Assembly: GCF_014635325.1 (NCBI RefSeq)
Contig: NZ_BMCT01000002.1
Location: 558,001-622,000, forward strand
From: Azorhizobium oxalatiphilum
Lineage (GTDB): Bacteria > Pseudomonadota > Alphaproteobacteria > Rhizobiales > Xanthobacteraceae
Length of the DNA: 64,000 nt
Reading direction: 5' to 3'
The translations under genes were made by a program, and so were the position numbers. Below the pieces are notes generated by a model. It was not told where the DNA came from and made no database searches. It saw only the letters and a list, made by a program, of their open reading frames with translations. Each line of letters starts with the position of its first letter. Positions within the stretch are counted from its first letter, which is position 1. Shown one piece after another: positions 17,984 through 26,303 of the stretch.

Positions 17984-18664
17984 ATGACCGGCCCGCTGAT
18001 CGCCCCTTCCATCCTCGCCTCCGACTTCTCGCGCCTCGGCGAGGAAGTGCGCGACGTGGCGGCGGCTGGCGCCGACTACATCCATCTCGACGTGATGGAC
18101 GGCCACTTCGTACCCAACATCACCTTCGGCCCGGACATCATCAAGGCGCTGCGCCCGCACACCGACAAGGTGTTCGACGTGCATCTGATGATCTCCCCCG
18201 TAGAGCCTTATCTGGAGGCCTTCGCAGCGGCGGGCGCCGACATCATCACCGTGCAGGCGGAAGCTACACAGCATCTGGACCGCTGCCTGCAGGTGATCCG
18301 GGGCCTCGGCAAGAAGGCCGGCGTGGCGCTCAACCCGGCGACCCCGGAAAGCGCTATTTCCTACCTGCTGGACAAGCTGGACCTCGTCTGCGTGATGACG
18401 GTGAACCCCGGATTTGGCGGGCAGGCCTTCATTCCCGACGTGCTCCCGAAGATCGAGCGCATCCGCGACATGATCCGCGGCCGCGACATCCGCCTCGAAG
18501 TGGACGGCGGCGTGAACCCCACCACCGGCGCACTCTGCGCCAAGGCCGGTGCGGATGTTCTGGTGGCGGGCTCGGCCGTGTTCAAGGGCGGCATCGAAGG
18601 CTACCGCACCAACATCTCCGCCATTCGCGGCGCGGCGGCGGGCGCCATCGGGCTGGTGGCTTGA
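17984..18664 (+). CDS. rpe: Ribulose-phosphate 3-epimerase
   Basis: The 226-residue TIM-barrel enzyme interconverts ribulose-5-P and xylulose-5-[18 protein letters not shown] at the N-terminus, [16 protein letters not shown] (metal-binding His and catalytic Asp), [12 protein letters not shown] (phosphate site) and LEVDGGVNP (second catalytic Asp) are all intact. ATG 17984 has GGAG upstream. It follows fbp on the same strand, consistent with pentose phosphate or Calvin-cycle use. Confidence 0.96.
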   Translation: MTGPLIAPSILASDFSRLGEEVRDVAAAGADYIHLDVMDGHFVPNITFGPDIIKALRPHTDKVFDVHLMISPVEPYLEAFAAAGADIITVQAEATQHLDRCLQVIRGLGKKAGVALNPATPESAISYLLDKLDLVCVMTVNPGFGGQAFIPDVLPKIERIRDMIRGRDIRLEVDGGVNPTTGALCAKAGADVLVAGSAVFKGGIEGYRTNISAIRGAAAGAIGLVA

Positions 18665-18686
18665 TCGCCGGGCTGCTCCGCGTCCC

Positions 18687-18724
18687 CGGACCTTGCGTCG
18701 GCTGGACGACCGACGCAAGGTCCG
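18687..18724. terminator. 15-bp hairpin after rpe
   Basis: CGGACCTTGCGTCGG (18687-18701) and its exact complement (18710-18724) flank 8 nt, 22 nt after the rpe stop. The stem is very stable, but no T run follows, so it may be a terminator that lacks the usual tail or an RNA-end protector. Confidence 0.6.
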
Positions 18725-18864
18725 CACAACGGTTGTTCGGTGACGGGCCAACCGGGTGCATCTGCACGGGCTGTCCCTGAAGCCGGATCACATCCGCCAG
18801 GGTTAACCCTTGCGTCTTGAACCCGTGCCTGCCGGACCTCACACAGTGGACAGGCACCCCGGCC

Positions 18865-20337
18865 ATGGCGATTGCATTCGAGAGCACCTACAGCGCGCTT
18901 CCCGAAACCCTCTTTTCCCCCGTTCAGCCCAGTGCCGTCCGGCAGCCGGTGCTGATCCGGCTCAATGAGGCGCTGGCCGACGAACTGGGCCTGGACGCAC
19001 GTTGGCTCAAGGGGGCCGACGGGCTCGCCGCGCTCTCCGGAAATGCCATTCCCGAAGCGTCCACCCCCATCGCGCTGGCCTATGCGGGCCACCAGTTCGG
19101 GAACTTCGTGCCCCGGCTCGGCGATGGCCGCGCCATTCTGCTGGGCGAGATCCTGCGTGAGGACGGTGCCCGTCGCGACATCCAGCTCAAGGGCGCCGGC
19201 CGCACGCCCTATTCCCGCAACGGCGATGGCCGCGCCGCGCTTGGCCCGGTGCTGCGCGAATATATCGTCAGTGAGGCTATGGCCGCCCTTGGCGTGCCCA
19301 CCACCCGCGCTTTGGCGGCGGTCGCCACCGGCGAGCGCGTGCAGCGCGAAACCGGATTGCCCGGTGCCGTCCTCACGCGCGTGGCGGCGAGCCATATCCG
19401 GGTGGGTACATTCCAGTATGTGGCGGCGACCGGCGACCACGCAGCCCTGCGCAGCCTCGCCGACTATGTGATCGCACGGCACTATCCCTCCGCAGCAGAG
19501 GCGGAAAACCCGTATCTCGCGCTGTTCGAACAGATCCTGCGTGCGCAGGCGGCGCTGATCGCGCACTGGATGTCCATCGGCTTCATCCATGGCGTCATGA
19601 ACACCGACAACATGGCCATCTCGGGCGAGACCATCGATTATGGCCCCTGCGCCTTCCTCGACACCTACGAGCCCACCAAGGTCTTCAGCTCGATCGACCA
19701 ATTTGGTCGCTACGCCTTCGGCAACCAGCCGCGCATCGCGGTATGGAACCTCGCCCGGCTGGCGGAAGCGCTGCTGACACTCATTGCAGACGATCCCGAC
19801 ACGGCGGCGGCGCTGGCGACGGAGAGGCTTCAGGGCTTCACGGCCCAGTTCGACGGGCCTTATCTCGCGCGCATGCGGACCAAACTCGGGCTGGCCACCG
19901 CGCGGCCCGAGGATGCCCAGCTGATAGCGGATTTCCTCCAGACCATGCGCGAGGGGCAAGCCGACTTTACGCTGGCTTTCCGCCAGTTGTCCCAGCCCGC
20001 ACCGGAGAACGGCGTACCCACACCATTGGCGGCACTCTTCTCCAATCCCGATACCTTGAACGACTGGGCCGCGCGCTATCGCGAGCGCCTGCGGTACGAG
20101 ACGGTGTCGCCGGAAGAGCGCCGACAGGCCATGGATCAAGCCAACCCACGCTTCATTCCGCGCAACCACCAGATCGAGGCCGTGATCCACGCTGCCGTCA
20201 CCGAGAACGACTACACACCGTTCCACAAGCTCATCGCGGTGCTCACGCACCCCTTCGCCGAGCAGCCGGAGAACGCCACCTTCGCCACGCCGCCCGCTCC
20301 CGAGGAAGAGGTGCACGAAACCTTCTGCGGCACGTAA
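18865..20337 (+). CDS. selO: SelO-family protein adenylyltransferase (YdiU)
   Basis: About 490 residues of the SelO pseudokinase family, which transfers AMP to proteins and is linked to redox stress. AYAGHQFGNFVPRLGDGRA, IQLKGAGRTPYSRNGDGRAAL (with the ATP-binding Lys), HGVMNTDNMAISG (metal site) and DYGPCAFLD are typical. The protein ends in FCGT: bacterial SelO uses Cys where eukaryotic forms have selenocysteine, and one Cys is present near the end here. ATG 18865 was chosen over the upstream ATG at 18817 because homologues start near FESTYSALP. It converges on jetC with 112 nt between the stops. Confidence 0.93.
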   Translation: MAIAFESTYSALPETLFSPVQPSAVRQPVLIRLNEALADELGLDARWLKGADGLAALSGNAIPEASTPIALAYAGHQFGNFVPRLGDGRAILLGEILREDGARRDIQLKGAGRTPYSRNGDGRAALGPVLREYIVSEAMAALGVPTTRALAAVATGERVQRETGLPGAVLTRVAASHIRVGTFQYVAATGDHAALRSLADYVIARHYPSAAEAENPYLALFEQILRAQAALIAHWMSIGFIHGVMNTDNMAISGETIDYGPCAFLDTYEPTKVFSSIDQFGRYAFGNQPRIAVWNLARLAEALLTLIADDPDTAAALATERLQGFTAQFDGPYLARMRTKLGLATARPEDAQLIADFLQTMREGQADFTLAFRQLSQPAPENGVPTPLAALFSNPDTLNDWAARYRERLRYETVSPEERRQAMDQANPRFIPRNHQIEAVIHAAVTENDYTPFHKLIAVLTHPFAEQPENATFATPPAPEEEVHETFCGT

Positions 20338-20449
20338 GTTTCGGGCTTCGGGCTATCGTCGCGAGGGGGAAAGGGACCTCTGCCCTCACTCCCCCAACTT
20401 CTCCGTGCCTTCCTTCAACGCGGGAGGGCGTCCCGGCGATAGCCTCGTT

Positions 20450-23400
20450 TCACTCCGCCGCGCCCGGCGCTTCACTGACATCCAGCAGGTCGCCCAGATC
20501 CTCCTCGCTGAGATGCTGCGGGTTCGCCGCCCGCATCTGGACGCGCGCATGGGGCTTGATGCGGGCGCATTCCGCCGTCGCCTGATCGCCGTGCCGGAAC
20601 ACGTCGACGATGCTGTCCAGATTCTCATAGACGACAGAGCGCTTCTCGGAGGGCGCCGCGATCACCACCTGCAAGCCGATGTCGTCGTAGAAATCCAGCA
20701 ACGTCCGCTGGTTCGGGCCGTCCATCTTGCTGAACGCCTCGTCGAAGACCGCCAGCCCGACACCGCGATCCGTAAGGGCGAACTGCTTGCCGGCGCCATG
20801 ATAGATGCTGGAGAGCGCCGCCCCGATGATCACATAATAGGGCACCTGCCGCTCGGCACCGCTGGCCACACCCCGGCGCCGATCGAAGCTGGTGGAACGT
20901 GTTCCGTTCACATCCTGCATGCGCAGATCGAAGTCGAAATAGCTGCGGTAGTCCTGATAGGCGGAGAAATCCATTTCCTGATCGCCCAGCAGCCGCTCCA
21001 CCTCGGCCAGCGCGTTGGCATGGGCCGCATCGCGCGGCTTCTCGCCCGCGAACAGCAGGTCCAGCAAATCCTCATTCTCCTCGCTCTCGCGGGCGAGGCG
21101 ATACAGTTCCTCGAAGGATGCCTTGGGACGCACCTGCAACGAGTAGATCTCATTGTGCAGCGGACGGCTCTTGAGCGAGCGATTGAGAGCGTCGATCTCG
21201 GTCCGCATGCCGGAGAAGCGCGCATTCAGCTCGTGCACAAAGGCGGTGCGGAAGATGCGCACCACCTGCTGGGCCGCCTCGTCGGCCTGGCGGCGGTACA
21301 TGATCAGCTCATTGGTCTCCAGCGCCTCGATGGCCTCCACGACCCACGGCTTCATCACCGCGATCACCTGACCCGGCAGCACATGGGGCGCGTTTTCGTC
21401 GAGCAGGCGGAAGCGACCGTGCGCCTCGCGAATCTCCCCTTCACAGGCCCGATGCTCTTCCCGGCTCTCCGCCGCTTCCTTGTCCATGTCGCGGGCGAAC
21501 TGGCTCAGGCTGTCGCCACCTCGGGTACGGTAGGTCGCCTTGAGCAGCTCCAACTGGTCGCGATTGCGCACGCGTTCGCGGAACCGGCTCCATCGCCAGC
21601 GCCAGCAATTCCAGGAGCCCAGCAATTCGTGCGCGCCCCGCAGCTTGTCATCGAGGCTGGCCACTTCGGCCGTCAGCCGGCCGCGCCTGTCCAACAGTTC
21701 CGCCTGACTCTTCTCAAGCTCGCTGCGGCGGACCTTGTTGGTGTCCAAAGCCTTGCGCAGGGACGGATCGATGGTGGCAGAGATCTGCTCAAGGCGCGCC
21801 TGAAGCTCCTCGCGCTGCTCGTCCCTCCGGGCAATCTCGGCAGTCAGAACATCCAGCCGCTCTTCCGGCTTGATCTCCTGCGCGAGATCATCCAGCCGCC
21901 GGGCGATATCGGCGTGGAATTTTTCGGCGTCGCGATGGGCTTTCAGCAGCGCGCCAACCTCGTCGATCTGCCGCCGCAGCCCCTCTTCCATCAAAGGCGC
22001 AGCGGCGCGACCGAGCTTCAGATCACGCGCCCGCAACACCTCCACCACGATGCCACTGTTGAAGGCGCCGTCCCGCATGATCGCGCGACCATCGCCCATC
22101 AGGTTCGCCTGCGTCTCGGCCAGAGCGACGGAGCCTGCATGGAAGACCACGAAGGCCTGCGCGAGCGGGTCATCACTGGCGATCACGCCGGCGAGCGTGC
22201 CCTTCGATGCCTCACGGGGGAGTTTTGCGAGGCGGCGGGTGTTGGCCACACGGCAGCCGCGATACTGATCGCGACCCGCCCGCAGGATCTCCACGGCACG
22301 CGAGGCGTGTTCCGGCTCCACGAGGATCGCCTCGCGATTGCGGCCGAAGAAGGCTTCCGCCGCATCGCGCCAGCTCTCGTCAGCGATCTCCACCACCTGA
22401 CACAAGGCGCGCGGCCGCATGCCGGCCTGCTCAAGAGCGGCCATCAGGCGTAGCGTCGTCCCCTCCAGCGCTACCGAGCCGGTGCGCGCCTGCTCCCGGC
22501 GCTGCTCCAGCTCACGCATTTCGCCGAGCAGCACGCGGGCCTGATAGATGGCTTCGTCGCGCCGGTCGACGATGCGGGGAAGCGCGGCCCGCGCGGCATC
22601 CCGGCACGCTTCGAGCAGGCCTTCCATCTCGTTGGGGTTCCGGGGCCAGGCGGGTGGCACCAGCCCATCGCTCCTGGCCTTCACAGCTTCGAGGGTCCGC
22701 ATCACCTCCCCCATGCGCAGGGATGCCAGCCGCTCGCCGCTGTCGAGAAGCGTCACGCTGCGCGCTGCCGCCAGATAGCGAACCCGAAGGCGCTCCACCG
22801 CGACATTGCGCTCCTGCTCGGCCAGACGCAGAGAACTGGAAACGACACTGCGCTGGCTGGCCGCGTCCTGGGCCGCCAGTTGATCCTGCAGGCTCTCCGC
22901 CTCTTCGGTCAGGGTTCTCAGTTCGTCCGCGTGGCGCTCCAACTGCCGGGCCGTTTCCTCCTGCGCCCGCCTTGATTCCTTGCGCTTGCGCAGAACCGCC
23001 AGCAGCGCACTACCGCCCTCGATGGCCCGCGCCAACAGCGAGACGCCGCGCCGAGTCTCCTCCCGGGCCAGCAGATCCTCATATTCCGTGACCAGCGCCC
23101 GGATCTCGCGCAGCGCCTCAAGCCGGCGCTCCAGCTCCCGAATGTCCTTCTGGATGTCCTGATACCGGCGAATGGAGTCGCGCAGGTCGCCGATGTCGAT
23201 GTCCTTCTTCTCCAGCAGGAACTGGTGCACGAAGTGATCGACGGAGCGCATGTCCTCGAAGGACAGCGCCATCACGAAGGCCCGCACGAAGCGTTCCGGA
23301 TCGGCCGGTCGCCGCCCGGTGAACAGGTGGCGCATATATTCGCGGATGAAATTGCGGGCGCTGTCCGGCTTCGCCAGCTCCGTGCCGACGGCAGCGCACT

Positions 23401-23893
23401 GATCCTCCAGGCTGCGGCGGGTAAAGCTCCAGGACGCGGCCCTGTCGTGCCCGCTCTCCAACCGCTCCACGAAGGAAGCGGTGCTGATCAGAACGCCGGG
23501 CGTCACGTAGCGCCCCACGATCTGCGCCTCCTCCTGCGCGGAGGCTTCGATGCACAGTCCGATGCTGACCGGCGGGCGCAGGCCATCGGGATCCTCGAAG
23601 CCGAGCGCGATGTGGGTGATGGAAGCCTCTCGCTGATACTCGCCCTCGCCCAACTGGCCGAGGCAGTAGCTGCGCAGGGTGCGCTCCGAGCCCCGGCTGC
23701 CGCTCTCTCCGGCCGAGCGGTTGAACTTGTGATAGCGCGCGGATCCGCCACTCATGACAGCCTGAATAAGGTCGATGAGCGTGGATTTGCCGGAGCGGTT
23801 CTTGCCCAGGATGGCGGCATCGCCGACGAGGTCGAGATCCTCTCGCCCGAACAGGTGCCACTGCACGAGCGAGATACGGCTGAGATGCATCAT
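20450..23893 (-). CDS. jetC: JetC, SMC/MukB-like ATPase of a Wadjet system
   Basis: A 1147-residue SMC-family ATPase. Walker A is GKNRSGKS (residues 30-37); long Glu/Arg-rich coiled coils fill about 230-460 and 640-900 with a hinge-like region between them; the ABC signature is SGAERQVPYYV, and Walker B is LAVFDEAFSKMD (Asp1051, Glu1052). The SxxERQxPYY and FDEAFSKMD pair is characteristic of Wadjet JetC (COG4913) rather than chromosomal SMC or MukB. It would extrude DNA loops to detect small circular plasmids. Its start overlaps the jetB stop by 4 nt. No nuclease gene follows. Confidence 0.93.
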   Translation of the reverse strand: MMHLSRISLVQWHLFGREDLDLVGDAAILGKNRSGKSTLIDLIQAVMSGGSARYHKFNRSAGESGSRGSERTLRSYCLGQLGEGEYQREASITHIALGFEDPDGLRPPVSIGLCIEASAQEEAQIVGRYVTPGVLISTASFVERLESGHDRAASWSFTRRSLEDQCAAVGTELAKPDSARNFIREYMRHLFTGRRPADPERFVRAFVMALSFEDMRSVDHFVHQFLLEKKDIDIGDLRDSIRRYQDIQKDIRELERRLEALREIRALVTEYEDLLAREETRRGVSLLARAIEGGSALLAVLRKRKESRRAQEETARQLERHADELRTLTEEAESLQDQLAAQDAASQRSVVSSSLRLAEQERNVAVERLRVRYLAAARSVTLLDSGERLASLRMGEVMRTLEAVKARSDGLVPPAWPRNPNEMEGLLEACRDAARAALPRIVDRRDEAIYQARVLLGEMRELEQRREQARTGSVALEGTTLRLMAALEQAGMRPRALCQVVEIADESWRDAAEAFFGRNREAILVEPEHASRAVEILRAGRDQYRGCRVANTRRLAKLPREASKGTLAGVIASDDPLAQAFVVFHAGSVALAETQANLMGDGRAIMRDGAFNSGIVVEVLRARDLKLGRAAAPLMEEGLRRQIDEVGALLKAHRDAEKFHADIARRLDDLAQEIKPEERLDVLTAEIARRDEQREELQARLEQISATIDPSLRKALDTNKVRRSELEKSQAELLDRRGRLTAEVASLDDKLRGAHELLGSWNCWRWRWSRFRERVRNRDQLELLKATYRTRGGDSLSQFARDMDKEAAESREEHRACEGEIREAHGRFRLLDENAPHVLPGQVIAVMKPWVVEAIEALETNELIMYRRQADEAAQQVVRIFRTAFVHELNARFSGMRTEIDALNRSLKSRPLHNEIYSLQVRPKASFEELYRLARESEENEDLLDLLFAGEKPRDAAHANALAEVERLLGDQEMDFSAYQDYRSYFDFDLRMQDVNGTRSTSFDRRRGVASGAERQVPYYVIIGAALSSIYHGAGKQFALTDRGVGLAVFDEAFSKMDGPNQRTLLDFYDDIGLQVVIAAPSEKRSVVYENLDSIVDVFRHGDQATAECARIKPHARVQMRAANPQHLSEEDLGDLLDVSEAPGAAE

Positions 23894-24564
23894 GCCGGAA
23901 CCTCGCTTTCGGCTTCCTCGTCGCTCTGGTCGGCAAGCTCTGGCCGCAGCAGCAGTTTCTCCAGACGATCCACCACATCGTCGCCGGCCACGGTGGCGAT
24001 CAGCGCGCGAATGGTCAGGCCGTAATCCTGCAATTCGGGATCATAGTCGGTAAGCCGGACCACGGCCTTGCGGCCGAACCCTTCCACCAGAGTCTTGAAC
24101 TCCCCCACCGCCAGGCTCGGGCGTCGCGCCCGCGCCACGGTGTCCTGATAGGCGTCGTATGCCTCGTTCAATGTGACCTCGACATTGCCGTGGCGCTCCA
24201 TTTCTCCGTCCTGCACGCCCTCTTCCCAGAGGCGCCGGAGCAGCAGCAGCACGATGGTCTCGTCAATCCGCAGCCGGGGCAGACCGACCTGCTCCGTATC
24301 GGGCACGATACCTGCCCAGCCTTCCGCCTCACGGACCACCAGCGTGTAGCCCGCAATCTCGAAATAGGCTGACACCAGCCGCTCCACATCGGCGCGCAGC
24401 AGCCCTTCCAGCAGCGCGGCGGAGCCGCGATCATCGGTGTGGATGAACTGGTGCCGCAGCAGATGGCGGATGATGCGGACGACACGCTCATACTGGCGGG
24501 GGTCGCGGTTTTCGAGGTTCGAGAACTCAGCCAGCACGTCCGGCCTCCAGTGTGACGTGGTCAT
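23890..24564 (-). CDS. jetB: JetB, kleisin-partner (KITE-like) subunit of Wadjet
   Basis: A 224-residue DUF4194-type protein placed between jetA and jetC. Two winged-helix-like stretches can be seen: RVVRIIRHLLRHQFIHTDDRG near the N-terminus and LPRLRIDETIVLLLLRRLWEE in the centre; the C-terminus is acidic. In Wadjet the JetB dimer bridges the kleisin JetA and the SMC heads. It overlaps jetA by 38 nt and jetC by 4 nt, which shows tight co-translation. Identification rests mainly on order, size and the DUF4194-like core. Confidence 0.88.
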   Translation of the reverse strand: MTTSHWRPDVLAEFSNLENRDPRQYERVVRIIRHLLRHQFIHTDDRGSAALLEGLLRADVERLVSAYFEIAGYTLVVREAEGWAGIVPDTEQVGLPRLRIDETIVLLLLRRLWEEGVQDGEMERHGNVEVTLNEAYDAYQDTVARARRPSLAVGEFKTLVEGFGRKAVVRLTDYDPELQDYGLTIRALIATVAGDDVVDRLEKLLLRPELADQSDEEAESEVPA

Positions 24565-26044
24565 CCTTGCGCACGACCACGAAGTCGGAGCAGGTCAGCC
24601 AGGCGTTATCGACGATGTCTTCAGCGGCCACGCGGAAAGCGAAGCTCCGGCTCAGCCGCGCGCCCATGGGCGTTTCGGACAGGGACTCGCCCGCCATCGC
24701 AATCAGGCGCAGAGCCTCGAAGGCCAGGAAGTCGTCCACGGTTTCGATCGGGAATCCATCCGCACGCGCCTCGCCGAAGGGCGGCACGCGGCGCTCCAGA
24801 AAGCGGCACATCTGCTCGGGCGAGACCGAAAGCCGCTCCAGATACTCCCGTTCCAGCCGCTTGCGCAGTTCGTGGCGGGGATCCGGCTGCGGGAGAACAA
24901 TGACGCCGCCGACAATCGGCGCGCGGGAGAGGCGCGGACGGGCCAGCAGGAAGGGCGACAAAGGCTTCTCCGGCCGCTCGACCAGCCCATCCACGGTGAA
25001 GGCATCGGGCTGGCGCGCCTGAAGGACATCGAGGCGCAGCAGCAACTGCTCGCTGCGCTGGAGAAATCCTCCCGAACGCCGCCCCGCATAACGCACCGTA
25101 TTGCGCAGGCGGGTTTCCAGCCGGGCGCGGTGCTGCTGAATGCGGTCAAACACATCCTCTATGCGATCGAACACCCGGCGGATGGTGGAAAGATCATCGA
25201 ACACCTGATCTTTCGCCGCCGGAAGGTCGGGTGCGAGGCGCGCTTCCAGATAGGCCTGGGCGAGATTGGCCACATCGACGCTCGAATCCTCCAGTGCATC
25301 CAGGCGCGTGAAAATGCGATGCCGGAAGCGATAGGGGTGAGCGGAGGTGGTGATCGCCCGATAGTCCTGCAGCAGGATACGCTCGACGAAATCCTCGAAA
25401 TAGAAGCGCAGCCGCATGCCGATGCTGTCACTGAAGAGAATCTGCTTGTCGATGTCGCGCAAGGCAGACAGAACGCTGCGCAGATAACGCCCGAACGAGG
25501 CCGCATCCCGCGCCGCCTTGTGCAGTCCGAGCGCATTTTCCCGTGCGTTGACGTGCACGGCTTCCAGTTCGTTCTTCACCTGGATAATGAGGCCGCCGAG
25601 CTGGTCCGACACGCCCTCGCGCAGGCCGGTCAGGAACTCCGCCAGCCGCATGGAAGCCGCCGGCATGTCCACGGTGACTTTCACCCCGTAGCTGGTCGGC
25701 TCCAGCCAGCCGGTGGCCACGAGGCGCCGATAGATGTGACGGGCACGGGACATGGCGTCATTGGTCGCTTCGGCGTCGGCATGTTCCTGCTGCCGCCGCT
25801 GGAGCCGACGACCCCGGCGCGTCACCACCTCGTCGAGCTGGACAGGCTCCTCGTCCTCGCGCCAGAGCGCCATGTTCTCGCGCAGGTTGTCATAGATCAG
25901 GCTGACGATATCGGCCTGCGTGGGGAAATTGAGGTCCGAACGGTAGAAGGTGCCATAGATGCGATCGACCATAATCTCGTAGATCGCACGGTTCGGTCCG
26001 CCGAAAATCGTGAAGATGTCAGCGTTTAATTGACCGAACAGCAT
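24527..26044 (-). CDS. jetA: JetA, kleisin-like subunit of Wadjet (type II-like)
   Basis: The 505-residue protein begins MLFGQLNADIFTIFGGPNRA, the signature start of the JetA form once called DUF5716, which marks type II-like Wadjet. The N-terminal 130 residues look winged-helix (YRRLVATGWLEPTSYG); residues 140-330 are helical with predicted coiled coil. It is the first gene of the operon and would link the JetC heads as a kleisin. The divergent protease operon begins 259 nt away on the other strand. Confidence 0.88.
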   Translation of the reverse strand: MLFGQLNADIFTIFGGPNRAIYEIMVDRIYGTFYRSDLNFPTQADIVSLIYDNLRENMALWREDEEPVQLDEVVTRRGRRLQRRQQEHADAEATNDAMSRARHIYRRLVATGWLEPTSYGVKVTVDMPAASMRLAEFLTGLREGVSDQLGGLIIQVKNELEAVHVNARENALGLHKAARDAASFGRYLRSVLSALRDIDKQILFSDSIGMRLRFYFEDFVERILLQDYRAITTSAHPYRFRHRIFTRLDALEDSSVDVANLAQAYLEARLAPDLPAAKDQVFDDLSTIRRVFDRIEDVFDRIQQHRARLETRLRNTVRYAGRRSGGFLQRSEQLLLRLDVLQARQPDAFTVDGLVERPEKPLSPFLLARPRLSRAPIVGGVIVLPQPDPRHELRKRLEREYLERLSVSPEQMCRFLERRVPPFGEARADGFPIETVDDFLAFEALRLIAMAGESLSETPMGARLSRSFAFRVAAEDIVDNAWLTCSDFVVVRKDDHVTLEAGRAG

Positions 26045-26303
26045 CCCAACTCCCTGTCTCCTGCCTGTCTACGGCGCGTGATCGACATCCTCATCCACGC
26101 GACCAAGCCTTCCCATTGCTGTGGGGGTGTCACGCCTGAACGGATGTGACAGTCCCTTTAGAACAAAAGGCAAACGCTCGCAAATTGCCCATTCCCCCAT
26201 ACGTGCCGGCCTTCGTGTGGGCGGCAGCAGGTTTGCCTTGCATGCGGGAAACGCCTGCGCAACTATAACTTGTATAAGCTGCAAGCTGGCCGGGGGGCTC
26301 CAA
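26045..26303. promoter_or_regulatory. Divergent promoter region between jetABC and the protease-MBL operon
   Basis: No coding frame here is convincing. The 259 nt must hold the promoters of both operons. AT-richer patches such as ACTATAACTTGTATAAGC near 26260 may include a -10-like element for the protease gene. GGGGGG at 26292-26297 is its ribosome site. A shared regulatory region would allow co-regulation. Confidence 0.5.

Noticed and set aside
16793-18751. 652-aa minus-strand frame over fbp and rpe
   Set aside because: Covers two well-identified enzymes on the other strand.
18601-20316. 571-aa minus-strand frame over selO
   Set aside because: Shadow; SelO motifs are intact on the plus strand.
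24437-26029. 530-aa plus-strand frame over jetA
   Set aside because: Shadow with no domain; JetA start motif and overlaps with jetB support the minus strand.
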